This document shows positions 31,370-41,238 of a DNA stretch of 64,000 nt, piece after piece. Position 1 is the stretch's first letter. Every line of letters starts with the position of its first letter. Origin of the DNA: Palsa-883 sp963826975 (GTDB lineage: Bacteria > Pseudomonadota > Alphaproteobacteria > Acetobacterales > Acetobacteraceae); contig CAWGZJ010000009.1 in NCBI GenBank assembly GCA_963826975.1, positions 124,001 through 188,000 of the forward strand. Direction: 5' to 3'. The notes beneath the pieces are model-generated. The model was not told the origin of the DNA, made no database searches, and saw only the letters and a list, made by a program, of their open reading frames with translations. Both the position numbers and the translations under genes were made by a program.

Positions 31370-32416
31370 TCAGTCCGCAGGAAGGTCGCCAGCCGCCCGA
31401 CAGGAAGCCTCGAGAAAAGCGGCATAGACCTTGTCCAGCGCCGCCCGGGCCGCTCGGTTCGCAAGGTATCGTGGCTGGGCGACGCGTATCTCCGAGGTCC
31501 CGGCCTCGAACAAACATCCTTTGCGCACCGGGTCGACCAAGACCCCCGCGTAGGCCGCCAGCACTTCGTCGTGCAGTCGCGCCACGGCGGACGACGCGTC
31601 CGAAAATCGCAGTACCGCTAGATTTGATTCAATCGCCGCAAACAGCTCCGACAGATCGAATGCTCGCGCATGGGCCATGTACCAGTCGCGCAATTCCGTA
31701 TCGCGCCCGCCGCCGTTCTGAATGTGGAATGAGTTCAGAACCCGTATCACCTCGATGTCCACCGCGGCGAAAGAATGGTTCGGCCAGGCGTTCGCGAGTG
31801 GCGGCAGACCGTCGAGCACGGCTCGGTGCTGTGGAAGAAAGGCATCGAAGAAGTGCTCGGCGAGATCGAGCTTGTCATCACATACGTTGCTGTATGAGAC
31901 AACCCGAATGTTTTCCTTCCCAAACACACTCGCATACTTGTCGAGAGAGTAGGCGAAATTCATCACCGGAGAGGCGAGCGGATCGCTGATGTTGGCAGCG
32001 AAGAACTCGGGAAATGTCTCGTCATACCCGTGCTTCACTCTCTCCTGCCAAAGCGAAGGCAGCAACTCCGACCACCTGCGGCAATAGAATATGATAGTAG
32101 CTGGACCTCCATCGATTGCTTCCCGCAGGGATCCAAGTTCCTGCGGCTCAAGATGGTTCAGGTCCTCCGCGGAAATCAGGACATGTTCCGCGCCTTTGTG
32201 TGCTATCTGCTCGAAGACGAAACGTAAATAGCTGATGTTCGATGCGCGAATGTCGAGGAACAACTTCCGGTGGCTGGGCTCCCTCTTTGACGCGCTCAAC
32301 TCGGCCGGATAAATCACGCCCCGCTCGCGCAGGCGCTCGCGCGCCGCATCAAACCTGAGCTGCAGGTACGTGGTGCCGGTCTTATGCGGACCAACGTGAA
32401 TCAGGTACCTGGGCAT
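31370..32416 (-). CDS. Sulfotransferase-family P-loop protein
   Basis: The 348-residue protein begins with the P-loop-like motif YLIHVGPHKTGTTYLQ, a signature of bacterial sulfotransferase-like proteins, and has ATIIFYCRRWSELLPSLWQE at the place of the second nucleotide-binding segment. The rest matches no motif I know. Start: ATG 32416. It runs toward the PEP-CTERM gene, and a 200-bp region before it carries no gene. With the sulfotransferase-like and methyltransferase genes at 27.4-29.6 kb it supports a glycan-modification neighbourhood. Confidence 0.7.
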   Translation of the reverse strand: MPRYLIHVGPHKTGTTYLQLRFDAARERLRERGVIYPAELSASKREPSHRKLFLDIRASNISYLRFVFEQIAHKGAEHVLISAEDLNHLEPQELGSLREAIDGGPATIIFYCRRWSELLPSLWQERVKHGYDETFPEFFAANISDPLASPVMNFAYSLDKYASVFGKENIRVVSYSNVCDDKLDLAEHFFDAFLPQHRAVLDGLPPLANAWPNHSFAAVDIEVIRVLNSFHIQNGGGRDTELRDWYMAHARAFDLSELFAAIESNLAVLRFSDASSAVARLHDEVLAAYAGVLVDPVRKGCLFEAGTSEIRVAQPRYLANRAARAALDKVYAAFLEASCRAAGDLPAD

Positions 32417-32624
32417 CCTTCATCCCAAAAAATGGACCAGCGGAATATACCGCTGGAACGCGCACAATCCCACTCGTTGTGCAACCCGGGAAATCCCGGC
32501 GCGCCACGGCGGACCCAGCGGCTCGCCTCTCCCCTGGCGGCCAGCGCCTCGCCGGCGTTCGCGACCGGTACCACCGACAGCCGCCTCTTGCATCCGCGCC
32601 CGGTCACGCTTTCTACGCTCTCGG

Positions 32625-33527
32625 CTATCGGTCAGCCTCGCCCTCGAGCTCTGCATTCAGCTCCGCGCCCAGCAGCACTGCGTAGACCGACACGTAGAAC
32701 CACAGCATGATGCCGACGACGGCGCCGATCGACCCGTACATGGCACCGAAGCTGCCGATATGGTCGATGTAGAAGTCCAGCAGCCCCGAGGCGGTCAGCC
32801 ACAACGCAGTGGCCAGTAGCGCGCCCGGTGCAATCCGCCGCGTTGGCGGCTTGTGGCGGGATGGGCCAAATCGATACAGCAGCGCGATCGCCAGCGTGGC
32901 GAAACCCACCAGCATCCCCAGGCCCATCCAATGCAGCAGTGCGATCCGCGTGTAGTACTGGGTCAAGCCTAGAACGCGCAGCCAGGCCGGCAGGAATACC
33001 AGCACGGCGATCCCCAGCACGGCGACCAGAATCGCTGACAGGGTCAGGCCGAACCCCACAAGCTGGAACCGGACAATGCCGCGCCGCTCCGTCGTCCCAT
33101 GCGCCAGGTTAAGCGCGGCGATCACCGACTTGGTGCCGGTGGCCGCGCTCCAGAACGTGAGCAGGGTGCTGATCCCCAGACCGAAGCTCAGCCGAGCGCG
33201 CGGCTGGCTTACCAGCTGATGCACCCGCTCGGCGATCAGTTCGAAGGCCGGCGGCGGCAGTAGCTCGCGAATCGCCTGCAATTGCGATTCGACATTCCAG
33301 GGATTGAAGTCCAGGCCGTAGATCGAGATCAGAAGGCTGATCGCCGGGAACAGCGCCAGGGTGGCGTAGAATGCGCACCCGGCGGCGGTCAGCGAAACCC
33401 GGTCGGACAGGCTGGCGGCGAGCGCGTCACGCAGCACCCCACCCCACCGCCGCACGGCCGTCGTGATGCGCGCCGACTGGGCTGGCGGCCTCGATGCGGG
33501 CTCGATCGGCTTAGGCGCCGTCTCCAA
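32625..33527 (-). CDS. YihY/BrkB family inner-membrane protein
   Basis: The protein is about 300 residues with six predicted membrane segments. The family signature is in AAGCAFYATLALFPAISLLISIYGLD, a second conserved block is FWSAATGTKSVIAALNLAHG, and the C-terminal segment YGSIGAVVGIMLWFYVSVYAVLLGAELN is diagnostic. YihY/BrkB proteins were once called RNase BN in error; they are membrane proteins of uncertain, probably transport or lipid-related, role. Start: TTG 33527 behind a G-rich ribosome site is my choice. The frame extends to ATG 33647, and the true N-terminus is uncertain by about 40 residues. Confidence 0.85.
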   Translation of the reverse strand: METAPKPIEPASRPPAQSARITTAVRRWGGVLRDALAASLSDRVSLTAAGCAFYATLALFPAISLLISIYGLDFNPWNVESQLQAIRELLPPPAFELIAERVHQLVSQPRARLSFGLGISTLLTFWSAATGTKSVIAALNLAHGTTERRGIVRFQLVGFGLTLSAILVAVLGIAVLVFLPAWLRVLGLTQYYTRIALLHWMGLGMLVGFATLAIALLYRFGPSRHKPPTRRIAPGALLATALWLTASGLLDFYIDHIGSFGAMYGSIGAVVGIMLWFYVSVYAVLLGAELNAELEGEADR

Positions 33528-33884
33528 TCCTGACCCCCCGCGGGCATAATCCCGGACAGATCCCAGGCGCCCTTTCGCGTGGCGCCCATTGCACCACGTT
33601 CGGGCGTGAAAATCCGCTGCAAACGCCAACGGTTCCCCTCGGGGCACGGGGGGAGGCGTCCGCCGACATATTTCCTCGGGGTCGCGATTTTCCCTTGCGC
33701 AGGGGGGGTAGGGGGCCTATCTGCACCCCCCACGCAGCAACGCACGTGCCTCTGGCCCTAGTGGTTACGCAACGACGTCAAGCGTTCTGGCAATCGTCCT
33801 TCTGGTCGCTGGTTCGTTCGACCGTTTCGTCAACTCCGCCCGTCGCCTGGTTCAGGCGGGCGTTCAGCAGAGGGGCATGGTGCG

Positions 33885-35015
33885 ATGACACCCAAGATCG
33901 CCCGCTTCCTTGTTGAGCAGCAGCCGGCAACGCCGTGCCTGGTGCTCGACCTCGACCGTGTGGAGGCGAATTTTCGCGCCATTCAGCGCGCGCTGCCGCT
34001 GGCGCACGTCTATTACGCCGTGAAGGCCAACCCGGCGCGCCCGGTGCTTGAACGGTTGGTGCGACTGACCAGCAGGTTCGACGCGGCCAGCTTCGAGGAA
34101 GTCGCCGCCTGCCTGGCCGCCGGGGCGCGGCCGGAAGCGATCAGCTACGGCAACACGATCAAGAAGGCCTCGGCGATCCGCCGCGCCCACGCAGCCGGGG
34201 TGACGCTATACGCGTTCGATTCCGCCGAAGAACTGGAGAAGCTGGCAGTCAACGCCCCGGGCGCGCGCGTCTATTGTCGCATTCTGGTGACGAACGATGG
34301 CGCCGACTGGCCACTGTCCCGCAAGTTCGGCACCAGCGTGGACGCGGCGAAAGACCTGATGCTGCGCGCCGCTGACCTGGGCCTGGACCCTTACGGCCTG
34401 TCTTTCCATGTCGGCAGCCAGCAGACCACGACCCGCGCCTATGAAGTGGCGATCGGCAAGGTGGCGATGCTGTTCACCGACCTGACCGAGGCCGGCGTCA
34501 ACCTGCGCATGATGAACCTGGGTGGCGGCTTCCCCATCGGCTACCGCGATGAGGTGCCGGAGATCGACAGCTTCGGTGACGCCATCATGCGCGCGATGAC
34601 CGGGCATTTCGGCAATGCCCTGCCCGAGATGCTGATCGAGCCTGGCCGCTCCGTCGTGGGTGATGCAGGTCTCGTCGCGGCCGAGGTCGTCCTGGTTAGC
34701 CGACGCGACAAGGACGATCCAGTCCGCTGGGTCTATCTCGACATTGGCCGCTTCGGCGGCCTGGCGGAAACCGAGGGCGAGGCGATCAAGTACCGCATCA
34801 CCACGCCGCATGACGGCACCGAACTGGGCCCGGTGGCGATAGCCGGTCCGACCTGCGACGGCGCCGACATCATGTATGAAAAGTCCAACTACCGTCTGCC
34901 GCTGGCGCTGCGCACCGGCGATCGGGTCGGGCTGCTGTCCGCCGGGGCCTATACCGCCACCTACGCCAGCCAGGGCTTCAACGGTTTCGCACCGCTGGCG
35001 GAGCATTACCTTTAA
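33885..35015 (+). CDS. Ornithine/lysine decarboxylase, alanine-racemase fold (group IV)
   Basis: This 376-residue PLP enzyme makes putrescine or cadaverine from ornithine or lysine. The PLP-binding lysine is in HVYYAVKANPARPVLERL, the glycine-rich phosphate loop is in MMNLGGGFPIGY, the conserved EPGRSVVGDAG follows, and the active-site cysteine is in GPTCDGADIMYE. The length and motifs match alphaproteobacterial ornithine decarboxylases of the eukaryotic-like fold. The first codon is ATG 33885. It stands alone between the BrkB gene and a palindromic repeat. Ornithine versus lysine preference cannot be decided here. Confidence 0.9.
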   Translation: MTPKIARFLVEQQPATPCLVLDLDRVEANFRAIQRALPLAHVYYAVKANPARPVLERLVRLTSRFDAASFEEVAACLAAGARPEAISYGNTIKKASAIRRAHAAGVTLYAFDSAEELEKLAVNAPGARVYCRILVTNDGADWPLSRKFGTSVDAAKDLMLRAADLGLDPYGLSFHVGSQQTTTRAYEVAIGKVAMLFTDLTEAGVNLRMMNLGGGFPIGYRDEVPEIDSFGDAIMRAMTGHFGNALPEMLIEPGRSVVGDAGLVAAEVVLVSRRDKDDPVRWVYLDIGRFGGLAETEGEAIKYRITTPHDGTELGPVAIAGPTCDGADIMYEKSNYRLPLALRTGDRVGLLSAGAYTATYASQGFNGFAPLAEHYL

Positions 35016-35053
35016 CTCTCTTGTGTGTCGTGGCCGGCTGATTCTCGCCCGTC

Positions 35054-35163
35054 ATGGCCGGCTGATTCTCCTCCCGTCGTGGCCAGCGAAGGCCGGCCAT
35101 CCACGACTTGCCTTCGTGCAGCACGTGAAGTCGTGGATGGCTGGCCCGTGGCGGCCATGACGG
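35054..35163. repeat. Palindromic intergenic repeat, copy C (intact)
   Basis: The arms carry the same landmarks as the copies at 18009 and 21468: CGTCATGGCCGG and CCATCCACGACTTG on the left, AAGTCGTGGATGG and GGCCATGACGGG on the right. The left end includes a partial duplication (CATGGCCGGCTGATTCTC twice). The uninterrupted ACGACTTGCCTTCG here defines the group II intron insertion point at 18041/19950. Confidence 0.8.
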
Positions 35164-35271
35164 GAACAGTCGACCCTTCCGTCCGATGGTAGCTGAAGGC
35201 GGCCGTCACGCCCCTTTTTCGTTGCCGTGCCTGGGCTATGCTGCCCCCCGGCCCATACCGGAGGACACGCA

Positions 35272-35968
35272 ATGGCAAGCATCACCATCCAAGCCGCAGA
35301 CGGCTCCGGCAACTTCACTGCATATGTAGTTGACCCGAAAAAGACACCGGCCGGCGTCGTCGTATTGATCCAGGAGATCTTCGGGGTGAACCAGGCAATG
35401 CGCGACATCGCCGCCTGGGTGGCCGATATCGGCTTCATCGCCGTCTGCCCCGACCTGTTCTGGCGCATCGAGCCGGGCATCGACATCACTGACAAGACCG
35501 ACGCGGAATGGAAGCGTGCATTCGAACTGTTCCAGGCGTTCGACCAGGCGAAGGGGATCGAAGACCTGAAGGCGACCGTCGCCGCCGCTCGCAAGCTGCC
35601 GGGCGCCAACGGCAAGGTCGGCACGATGGGCTACTGCCTTGGCGGACGGCTGGCGTTCATGATGGCGCAGCAGTCGGACGCCGACATCAATGTCTCGGTA
35701 CTACGGTGTTGGCCTCGACGGGCTGCTCGGCGATCTGGGCAAGATCACCCGGCCCCTGATCGTACACATCGCCGATCGCGACGAGTATTTCCCGGCCGAG
35801 GGGCGTGCCAAAGTGGTCGCCGCAGCCAAGGGCCACAAGCTGATCGCCTGCTACAACTACGATGCCGACCACGCCTTCGCCCGCGTCGGCGGCATCCACT
35901 GGGACGGCCGGTGCGCCACGATCGCCAATGGCCGCAGCGCGGAGGCACTCGTCCACGCACTGGAATAA
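35272..35968 (+). pseudogene. Dienelactone hydrolase family protein, frame-disrupted
   Basis: The open frame from ATG 35272 (ribosome site GGAGG at 35261) has the DLH features VVVLIQEIFGVNQAMRD with the conserved Glu and MGYCLGGRLAF with the Cys nucleophile. At about 35695-35700 one extra base breaks it. The +1 frame then continues YYGVGLDGLLG, IADRDEYFPAEG (Asp) and DADHAFAR (His) to the stop at 35968. Dropping one G at TCGGTAC restores a 231-residue enzyme with a complete Cys-Asp-His triad. It would hydrolyse dienelactone or a related lactone. Sequence error and recent mutation are equally possible. Confidence 0.8.
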
Positions 35969-36066
35969 AGCCGCTGGAATAACATCGCGACCGGGCGTGC
36001 CTTGCCTCTACTGGGCCTGACGCGGGCGTGATATCCAGACACCCGACGCGAGGAGCACACAAGCTG

Positions 36067-37308
36067 ATGGACGGAACGATCAAGCCCGCGACCGAAGGCA
36101 AGGGCCTGGCACGCTCGCCGGGCGCCTTGTCCGGGGTGAAGGTTATCGACCTGACGCGGGTCCTCGGCGGCCCATACTGCACCATGATCCTGTCGGACCA
36201 CGGCGCCGAAGTGATCAAGATCGAGCCGCCGCAGGGCGACGAGGTGCGCGACTGGGGACCACCGTTCCACGACGGCGACGCCAGTTATTTCATCGGGATC
36301 AACCGCAACAAGCGCTCGCTCGCGCTGGACATCGGCAAGCCCGAGGGCAAGGCGGTGCTGCTGCGCCTGCTGCAGGGAGCGGACGTGCTGATCGAGAACT
36401 TCAAGCCCGGCGCGATGGAAAAATGGGGACTGGGATATGAGGCAGATCTGGAGCCAAGATTTCCCGGGCTGATCCATTGCCGCATCTCCGGCTTCGGCGG
36501 CGACGGTCCGCTGGGCGGGTTGCCAGGCTATGACGCGATCCTCCAGGCGATGACCGGCCTGATGAGCGTCAATGGCGATGCGTCCACCGGGCCGTTGCGC
36601 CTCGGCACTGCGATGGTGGACATGGGCACCGGCCTCTATTCGGCGATCGGCATCTTGATGGCCTTGCAGGAGCGAGCGCGTTCCGGCCGTGGCCAGTATC
36701 TCGACATGACGCTGTACGATTGCGGCATGGCCCTGCTGCATCCGCAGGCCGCGAACTATTTCCTGAACGGCAAACGCCCGACGGGGACCGGCAATCCGCA
36801 TCCCAACCTGGTGCCATACGACAAGTTCCCAACGCGGACCTGCGAGATCTTCATCGCGTCGGGCAACAACGGGCAATTTCGGAAACTGTGCGAGATCATC
36901 GGCCGGCCGGAGATGGCCGACGATCCGCGCTTCGCCAGCAACGCCGAGCGCAACAGCAACCGCGACGCCCTCAGCGAACAGCTTGCCGCCGCGTTCGCCG
37001 GGCAGGACGGCAACGCGCTGGCACTGCAGCTGATCCGCGGCGGCGTGCCGGCCGGTCCGGTCCTGCCGGTCGATCAATCCACCGCCGCGCCGCACACAGC
37101 GCATCGCGAGATGGTCACCGAGTTGGATTGGTACCGCGGCCTCGGCACGCCGATCAAGCTGTCCCGTACTCCGGGCGGCACTCGCGCAACACCGCCCGGG
37201 TTCGGCGAGCACGGCACGGAGATTTTGGCACAGCACGGTTACTCCCCGGAGCAGATTGCCGAACTTGCCGCCAGCGGCGTTGTGCTGCATGAGCGCCGCC
37301 GAACGTAG
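36067..37308 (+). CDS. CaiB/BaiF family III CoA-transferase
   Basis: The 413-residue enzyme moves CoA between carboxylic acids by a ping-pong mechanism through an aspartyl-CoA anhydride. Family features are VKVIDLTRVLGGPYCTMILSDHGAEVIKIEPP near residue 25 (seen in shorter pieces), RNKRSLALDI, and the catalytic Asp in GLPGYDAILQAMTGLM. It starts at ATG 36067 and is followed after 6 bases by the large glycosyltransferase, though the two are functionally unrelated. The acid substrate is not evident. Confidence 0.9.
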   Translation: MDGTIKPATEGKGLARSPGALSGVKVIDLTRVLGGPYCTMILSDHGAEVIKIEPPQGDEVRDWGPPFHDGDASYFIGINRNKRSLALDIGKPEGKAVLLRLLQGADVLIENFKPGAMEKWGLGYEADLEPRFPGLIHCRISGFGGDGPLGGLPGYDAILQAMTGLMSVNGDASTGPLRLGTAMVDMGTGLYSAIGILMALQERARSGRGQYLDMTLYDCGMALLHPQAANYFLNGKRPTGTGNPHPNLVPYDKFPTRTCEIFIASGNNGQFRKLCEIIGRPEMADDPRFASNAERNSNRDALSEQLAAAFAGQDGNALALQLIRGGVPAGPVLPVDQSTAAPHTAHREMVTELDWYRGLGTPIKLSRTPGGTRATPPGFGEHGTEILAQHGYSPEQIAELAASGVVLHERRRT

Positions 37309-37314
37309 TGCGCC

Positions 37315-40300
37315 GTGGCCGCTGATCTGGGCCCTGACGCACTGACCGGCGCCGAGAACACTGCGCCTGGTGACCCACTGGCCGCCCCGAACGGCGCCAC
37401 CGCCCGCGACCTGCTACGTCCGCACAGCCGCGTCGGGCCGCCCTGGGCAACATTCTACCCGGACTGGTACCTGGCGACTTACTCGGACGCACGTGAGCAC
37501 CTGACGGACGCCAGCTTTGGCAGCGTGCTGGGCCATTATTTGGATATTGGCCAGAGCGCTGGCCATTCGCCAAACCCATTTTTCGACGAAGCCTGGTATC
37601 GCTCTGCCTACCCGGACGTCGTCACGGCGATCGCCGGGGGCCAGGTTCAATCCGGATACGACCAGTATTGTCGCAACGGTTTCAGCGAACGCTCGCCGCA
37701 CTGGCTGTTTGACGAACCAGGCTATCGCGCTCGCTATCCCGATCTGTCCGATGACGTGCTGGCGAGACAGCGCCTTGCCAACGGTTACGCGCACTATCTG
37801 CGGCATGGCGATCGCGAAGACCGCGTCGGCAGCATGTTCTTCGATCCGGCAATCTATCGCGCCCATCTCCCGCGGGCGGAGGCGGCAACCAGCCCGGTGG
37901 AGGGGGTATTCATTGCCTATCTGCGACGGGAGACCACTCAATCACCGCACACAGCCCAGCGCCAGGAGACAGCCCAACGCCAGGAGATGGGGCAACCGGA
38001 GCGCCGCACCACGCTCTATTTCGATCCCGATTGGTACCGGGCGACCTATCCCGAGGTTGCGCGGGCGATCGCCGCGGGACAGTACCGCAGCGCGCTGCAC
38101 CACTACCTGACCAATGCAACGCCCACCGAGTTCGACCCTTTGCCGGCCTTCTCCGAGCGGGCCTATCTGTCCGCCTATCCGGATGTCGCCGACGCGGTGA
38201 CGGCCGGACATCTCCGCTGCGGCTATCAGCACTTCCTGGCGAACGGTGCCGCCGAACTGCGCGCGGCCAGCCCGCTGCTCGATCTGAAATGGTATGTCGC
38301 GAACAACGCCGAGGTTCAGGCCTATCTCGCGGCCGGGCGCGTGCGGGATGCTTTCACCCATTACCTCGCCATCGGCTGCGCGGCAGGGCTGGCCGGCGCC
38401 CCGGCGCCAGATCCGACCACGCAGGAAGACCTTAGTGTGACCTTGTGCCGCGCCCGCGCCAGCGCCCCGCTCTCCGTGCTGGCGCGTCGTGGCCTCGACT
38501 TCACCTGCGCCGGATCGCCAGTGCTGTCGGTTGTCATGCTGCTGCACGACGAGTTTGCGCTCGCCCTGCAATCGCTTGCAGCACTACGCGATCGCACCCA
38601 TGGCGACATCGAATTGATCCTGATCGACTCCGGCTCGCGCGACGAGACACAGCATATCCATCGCTACGTGCGTGGCGCGAAGCTGATCCGCTTCGACTTG
38701 CAGGTGAATCCCGCCGCGGCGCGCAATGCTACGTTCGCCGCCGTCACCGCGCCGGCGGTCTTGCTGCTCGGCAGTGACACCGAGGTCGCGCACGGCGCCG
38801 TTGCAGCCGCGCTCGAACGATTGGACAGCGATCCGCGCATTGGCGCAGTTGGCGGCCGGCTGATCGGGCCGAACGGGCAGTTGCGCACCGCCGGCGGTAT
38901 TGTTTGGCGCGACGGCGGACTGCTCGACTACATGCATGACCTGCCGGCACTGGCACCCGAGGCGAATTTCGTGCGCGTTGTGGATTTCTGCTCCAGCGCC
39001 TTCCTGCTGGCGCGCACGGTGATGTTGCAGGAACTGGAGGGGTTCGACATTCGGTTCACCCACCCGGACTACGCCGACGCGGACCTTTGCGCCCGCATCG
39101 CGAGCGCCGGCTATCGCGTGTTGTACGACCCCAACGTGGTGATCCACCAACTTGGCGTGGCCGGCCCGGAAGCCCACGCCGACGACGAGCGCGATGTCTT
39201 CTTTCGCAAGCACATCAACCAGTTACGCTTCCGCTATCTTGCCGACCCGAAGGTCGAGGTCTTTGCTCGCGCGCTGGACACCAGCCAGCAGCGTGTGTTG
39301 TTCATCGAGGATCTGGTGCCGTTGCGCATGATCGGCTCGGGCTTCGTGCGCTCCAACGATCTGATCCATGTGCTGGCGTCGATGGGCGTGTTTGTCACGG
39401 TGTTCCCAATCAACCGCGGCAGCTTCGAGTTGGCAGCGGTCTACGCTGACATGCCGGATACGGTCGAGGTGATGCATGACCGTTCACTGGACGACCTTGA
39501 TGCCCTGCTCCAGGAGCGGCAGGGCTACTACGACCTGATCTGGGTGGCCCGCACGCATAATCTCGATCGCATTCTGACCCGGCTTAGGCACGTAACGACC
39601 GGAACCGGACGACCGCCGCGCGTGGTTCTGGACACCGAGGCGATCGTCGCGCAGCGCGAGGCAATGCGTCATCGCCTGTCGGAACAGACCGAGGCATTCG
39701 ATCTTGACGCTGCCATCCTCAAGGAATTCGCCAACGCGCATCACTGTCAGAACATCACGGTGGTCACCGAGCAGGAGGCGACGACCCTTCGCAACCTTGG
39801 CTTCTCCGACGTCAAGGTCATCGGCCATATCCGCGACCTGACCCCGACACCGCGTCCGTTTGCGGAACGATCCGGCATGTTGTTCGTCGGTGCGATCCAC
39901 GAGACCGACAGCCCCAACTACGACAGCCTGGTTTGGTTCGTCGACGAAGTGCTACCCTTGATCGAACAGGAACTGGGCTGGGAGACGCGCCTGAGCATCG
40001 TCGGCTACACCGGTGCCGGCGTCTCGCTCGATCGGTTCCGCCATCATCCGCGCATCACGCTGCGCGGTGCAGTGCCGCAGGCCGAGCCGCTGTACAACAC
40101 CCATCGGGTGTTCATCGCCCCCACAAGGTATGCGGCCGGCTCGCCTTACAAGGTCTATGAGGCCGCGTCGTTTGGCCTGCCGGTGGTTGCCGCCGAGTTG
40201 TTGCGCCAACAGACCGGCTGGGAGAACGGCACGGAACTGCTGGCGTCGGATCACAGTGATCCCGCGCAATTCGCGCGCCACGTCGTCACGTTGTATCGCG

Positions 40301-40407
40301 ACCCGGCGCTGTGGCAGACGTTGCGCGACAACGCGCTGGCACGGCTGGCAGCCGAAAATGGCCGCGAACACTACGTCCGAACCCTCTCGGAGATCCTGGA
40401 GCTATAG
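37315..40407 (+). CDS. Large two-domain glycosyltransferase (GT2 plus GT4-like) with N-terminal repeats
   Basis: The 1030-residue cytosolic protein has three parts. Residues about 45-365 hold roughly seven degenerate repeats built on FDPDWYRATYPEV-A-AIAAG and HYL-NG, probably a helical scaffold. Residues about 405-640 are a GT2 domain (VLSVVMLLHDEFALALQSL, LILIDSGSRDE, LLLGSDTEV with a DxD-like acidic site, HPDYADADLCARI). Residues about 660-1030 are a GT4/GT1-type domain (GMLFVGAIHETDSPNYDSL, GSPYKVYEAASFGLPVVA, where E donates to the nucleotide sugar). It probably adds two sugars in turn to a surface glycan. Start: GTG 37315. An 18-bp duplication gives TAQRQE twice near residue 218. It fits the sulfotransferase and methyltransferase genes upstream. 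Confidence 0.82.
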   Translation: MAADLGPDALTGAENTAPGDPLAAPNGATARDLLRPHSRVGPPWATFYPDWYLATYSDAREHLTDASFGSVLGHYLDIGQSAGHSPNPFFDEAWYRSAYPDVVTAIAGGQVQSGYDQYCRNGFSERSPHWLFDEPGYRARYPDLSDDVLARQRLANGYAHYLRHGDREDRVGSMFFDPAIYRAHLPRAEAATSPVEGVFIAYLRRETTQSPHTAQRQETAQRQEMGQPERRTTLYFDPDWYRATYPEVARAIAAGQYRSALHHYLTNATPTEFDPLPAFSERAYLSAYPDVADAVTAGHLRCGYQHFLANGAAELRAASPLLDLKWYVANNAEVQAYLAAGRVRDAFTHYLAIGCAAGLAGAPAPDPTTQEDLSVTLCRARASAPLSVLARRGLDFTCAGSPVLSVVMLLHDEFALALQSLAALRDRTHGDIELILIDSGSRDETQHIHRYVRGAKLIRFDLQVNPAAARNATFAAVTAPAVLLLGSDTEVAHGAVAAALERLDSDPRIGAVGGRLIGPNGQLRTAGGIVWRDGGLLDYMHDLPALAPEANFVRVVDFCSSAFLLARTVMLQELEGFDIRFTHPDYADADLCARIASAGYRVLYDPNVVIHQLGVAGPEAHADDERDVFFRKHINQLRFRYLADPKVEVFARALDTSQQRVLFIEDLVPLRMIGSGFVRSNDLIHVLASMGVFVTVFPINRGSFELAAVYADMPDTVEVMHDRSLDDLDALLQERQGYYDLIWVARTHNLDRILTRLRHVTTGTGRPPRVVLDTEAIVAQREAMRHRLSEQTEAFDLDAAILKEFANAHHCQNITVVTEQEATTLRNLGFSDVKVIGHIRDLTPTPRPFAERSGMLFVGAIHETDSPNYDSLVWFVDEVLPLIEQELGWETRLSIVGYTGAGVSLDRFRHHPRITLRGAVPQAEPLYNTHRVFIAPTRYAAGSPYKVYEAASFGLPVVAAELLRQQTGWENGTELLASDHSDPAQFARHVVTLYRDPALWQTLRDNALARLAAENGREHYVRTLSEILEL

Positions 40408-40411
40408 CCCT

Positions 40412-41146
40412 TCAGGCGTTGGTGATGCCTCCGTCGATCGTGATCGTCTGGCCGGTGACGTAGGAGGCGTCTCGGGAACACAGAAACCGTATCACCGAGG
40501 CCACCTCGGCCGGCTGGCCGAAACGGCGGAGCGGGATTTCGTTGCGATAGGCGTCACCGCGTTCTGCAACGATCGGTTCGGACATGCGGGTGACGATCAA
40601 GCCGGGCGCGACCGCGTTCACCAGGATGTCGGGTGCGTATTTGCGCGACAGCGAGCGGGTCAGGCCGACGATACCGCCCTTAGCCGCCGCATACGCCGCG
40701 CGATCTGCGCTGCCGCGGCGATAGGCAACTGAGCTCGCGAACACGATTCGCGACGTCTCGCGCGGGTCGGCACGGGTGCGAAAAGCGACCGCCATATCGT
40801 AGGCGTTGGTCAGGTTGGCCGCGATCGCGCGGTCCCACACTCCGTGCTCATCGGACAGCAACGGGTCGCGCTCGAACACACCAGCCAGGTGCACCAGTGC
40901 GTAGATCGGTTTGGCACCCTCCATAACCTCGACACACGCCGCCGGCGTTGCCAAATCCGAAACGAGCGTGAATACCCGAATCTCGCCCAACGTCTCGCGC
41001 GCCGCCGCCAGGCGTACCGCATCAACATCGACCAGCAGCACGTGCGCGCCATGTTCCAGGAAGGTGCGCGCGGTCTCCACCCCGATGCCACCGGCGCCGC
41101 CAGTAATGACGACGCGCTTGTTGGTGAACTCGGCCACATCAGGCAT
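40412..41146 (-). CDS. Short-chain dehydrogenase/reductase
   Basis: The 244-residue classical SDR has the NAD(P) loop VVITGGAGGIGVET, the acidic LLVDVDAVRL suggesting NAD(H), and the catalytic Ser in IVFASSVAYRRG with YAAAKGG (YxxxK). The NAG-like motif is replaced by VHLAGVFERD. The C-terminal signature is VTGQTITIDGG. It is similar in form to 3-oxoacyl-ACP reductases and glucose dehydrogenases, and the substrate is unknown. The start ATG 41146 is only about 90 bp from the transposase-bearing segment, so its original promoter may have been displaced. Confidence 0.88.
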   Translation of the reverse strand: MPDVAEFTNKRVVITGGAGGIGVETARTFLEHGAHVLLVDVDAVRLAAARETLGEIRVFTLVSDLATPAACVEVMEGAKPIYALVHLAGVFERDPLLSDEHGVWDRAIAANLTNAYDMAVAFRTRADPRETSRIVFASSVAYRRGSADRAAYAAAKGGIVGLTRSLSRKYAPDILVNAVAPGLIVTRMSEPIVAERGDAYRNEIPLRRFGQPAEVASVIRFLCSRDASYVTGQTITIDGGITNA

Positions 41147-41238
41147 GTCAGACCACCTCCGCGATTACCTGCCGGTATCAAACGCCGGAACGGGCGACGG
41201 GGGAAGGGAAGGAGACAGCGCCACATTTCTCCCCCTCC

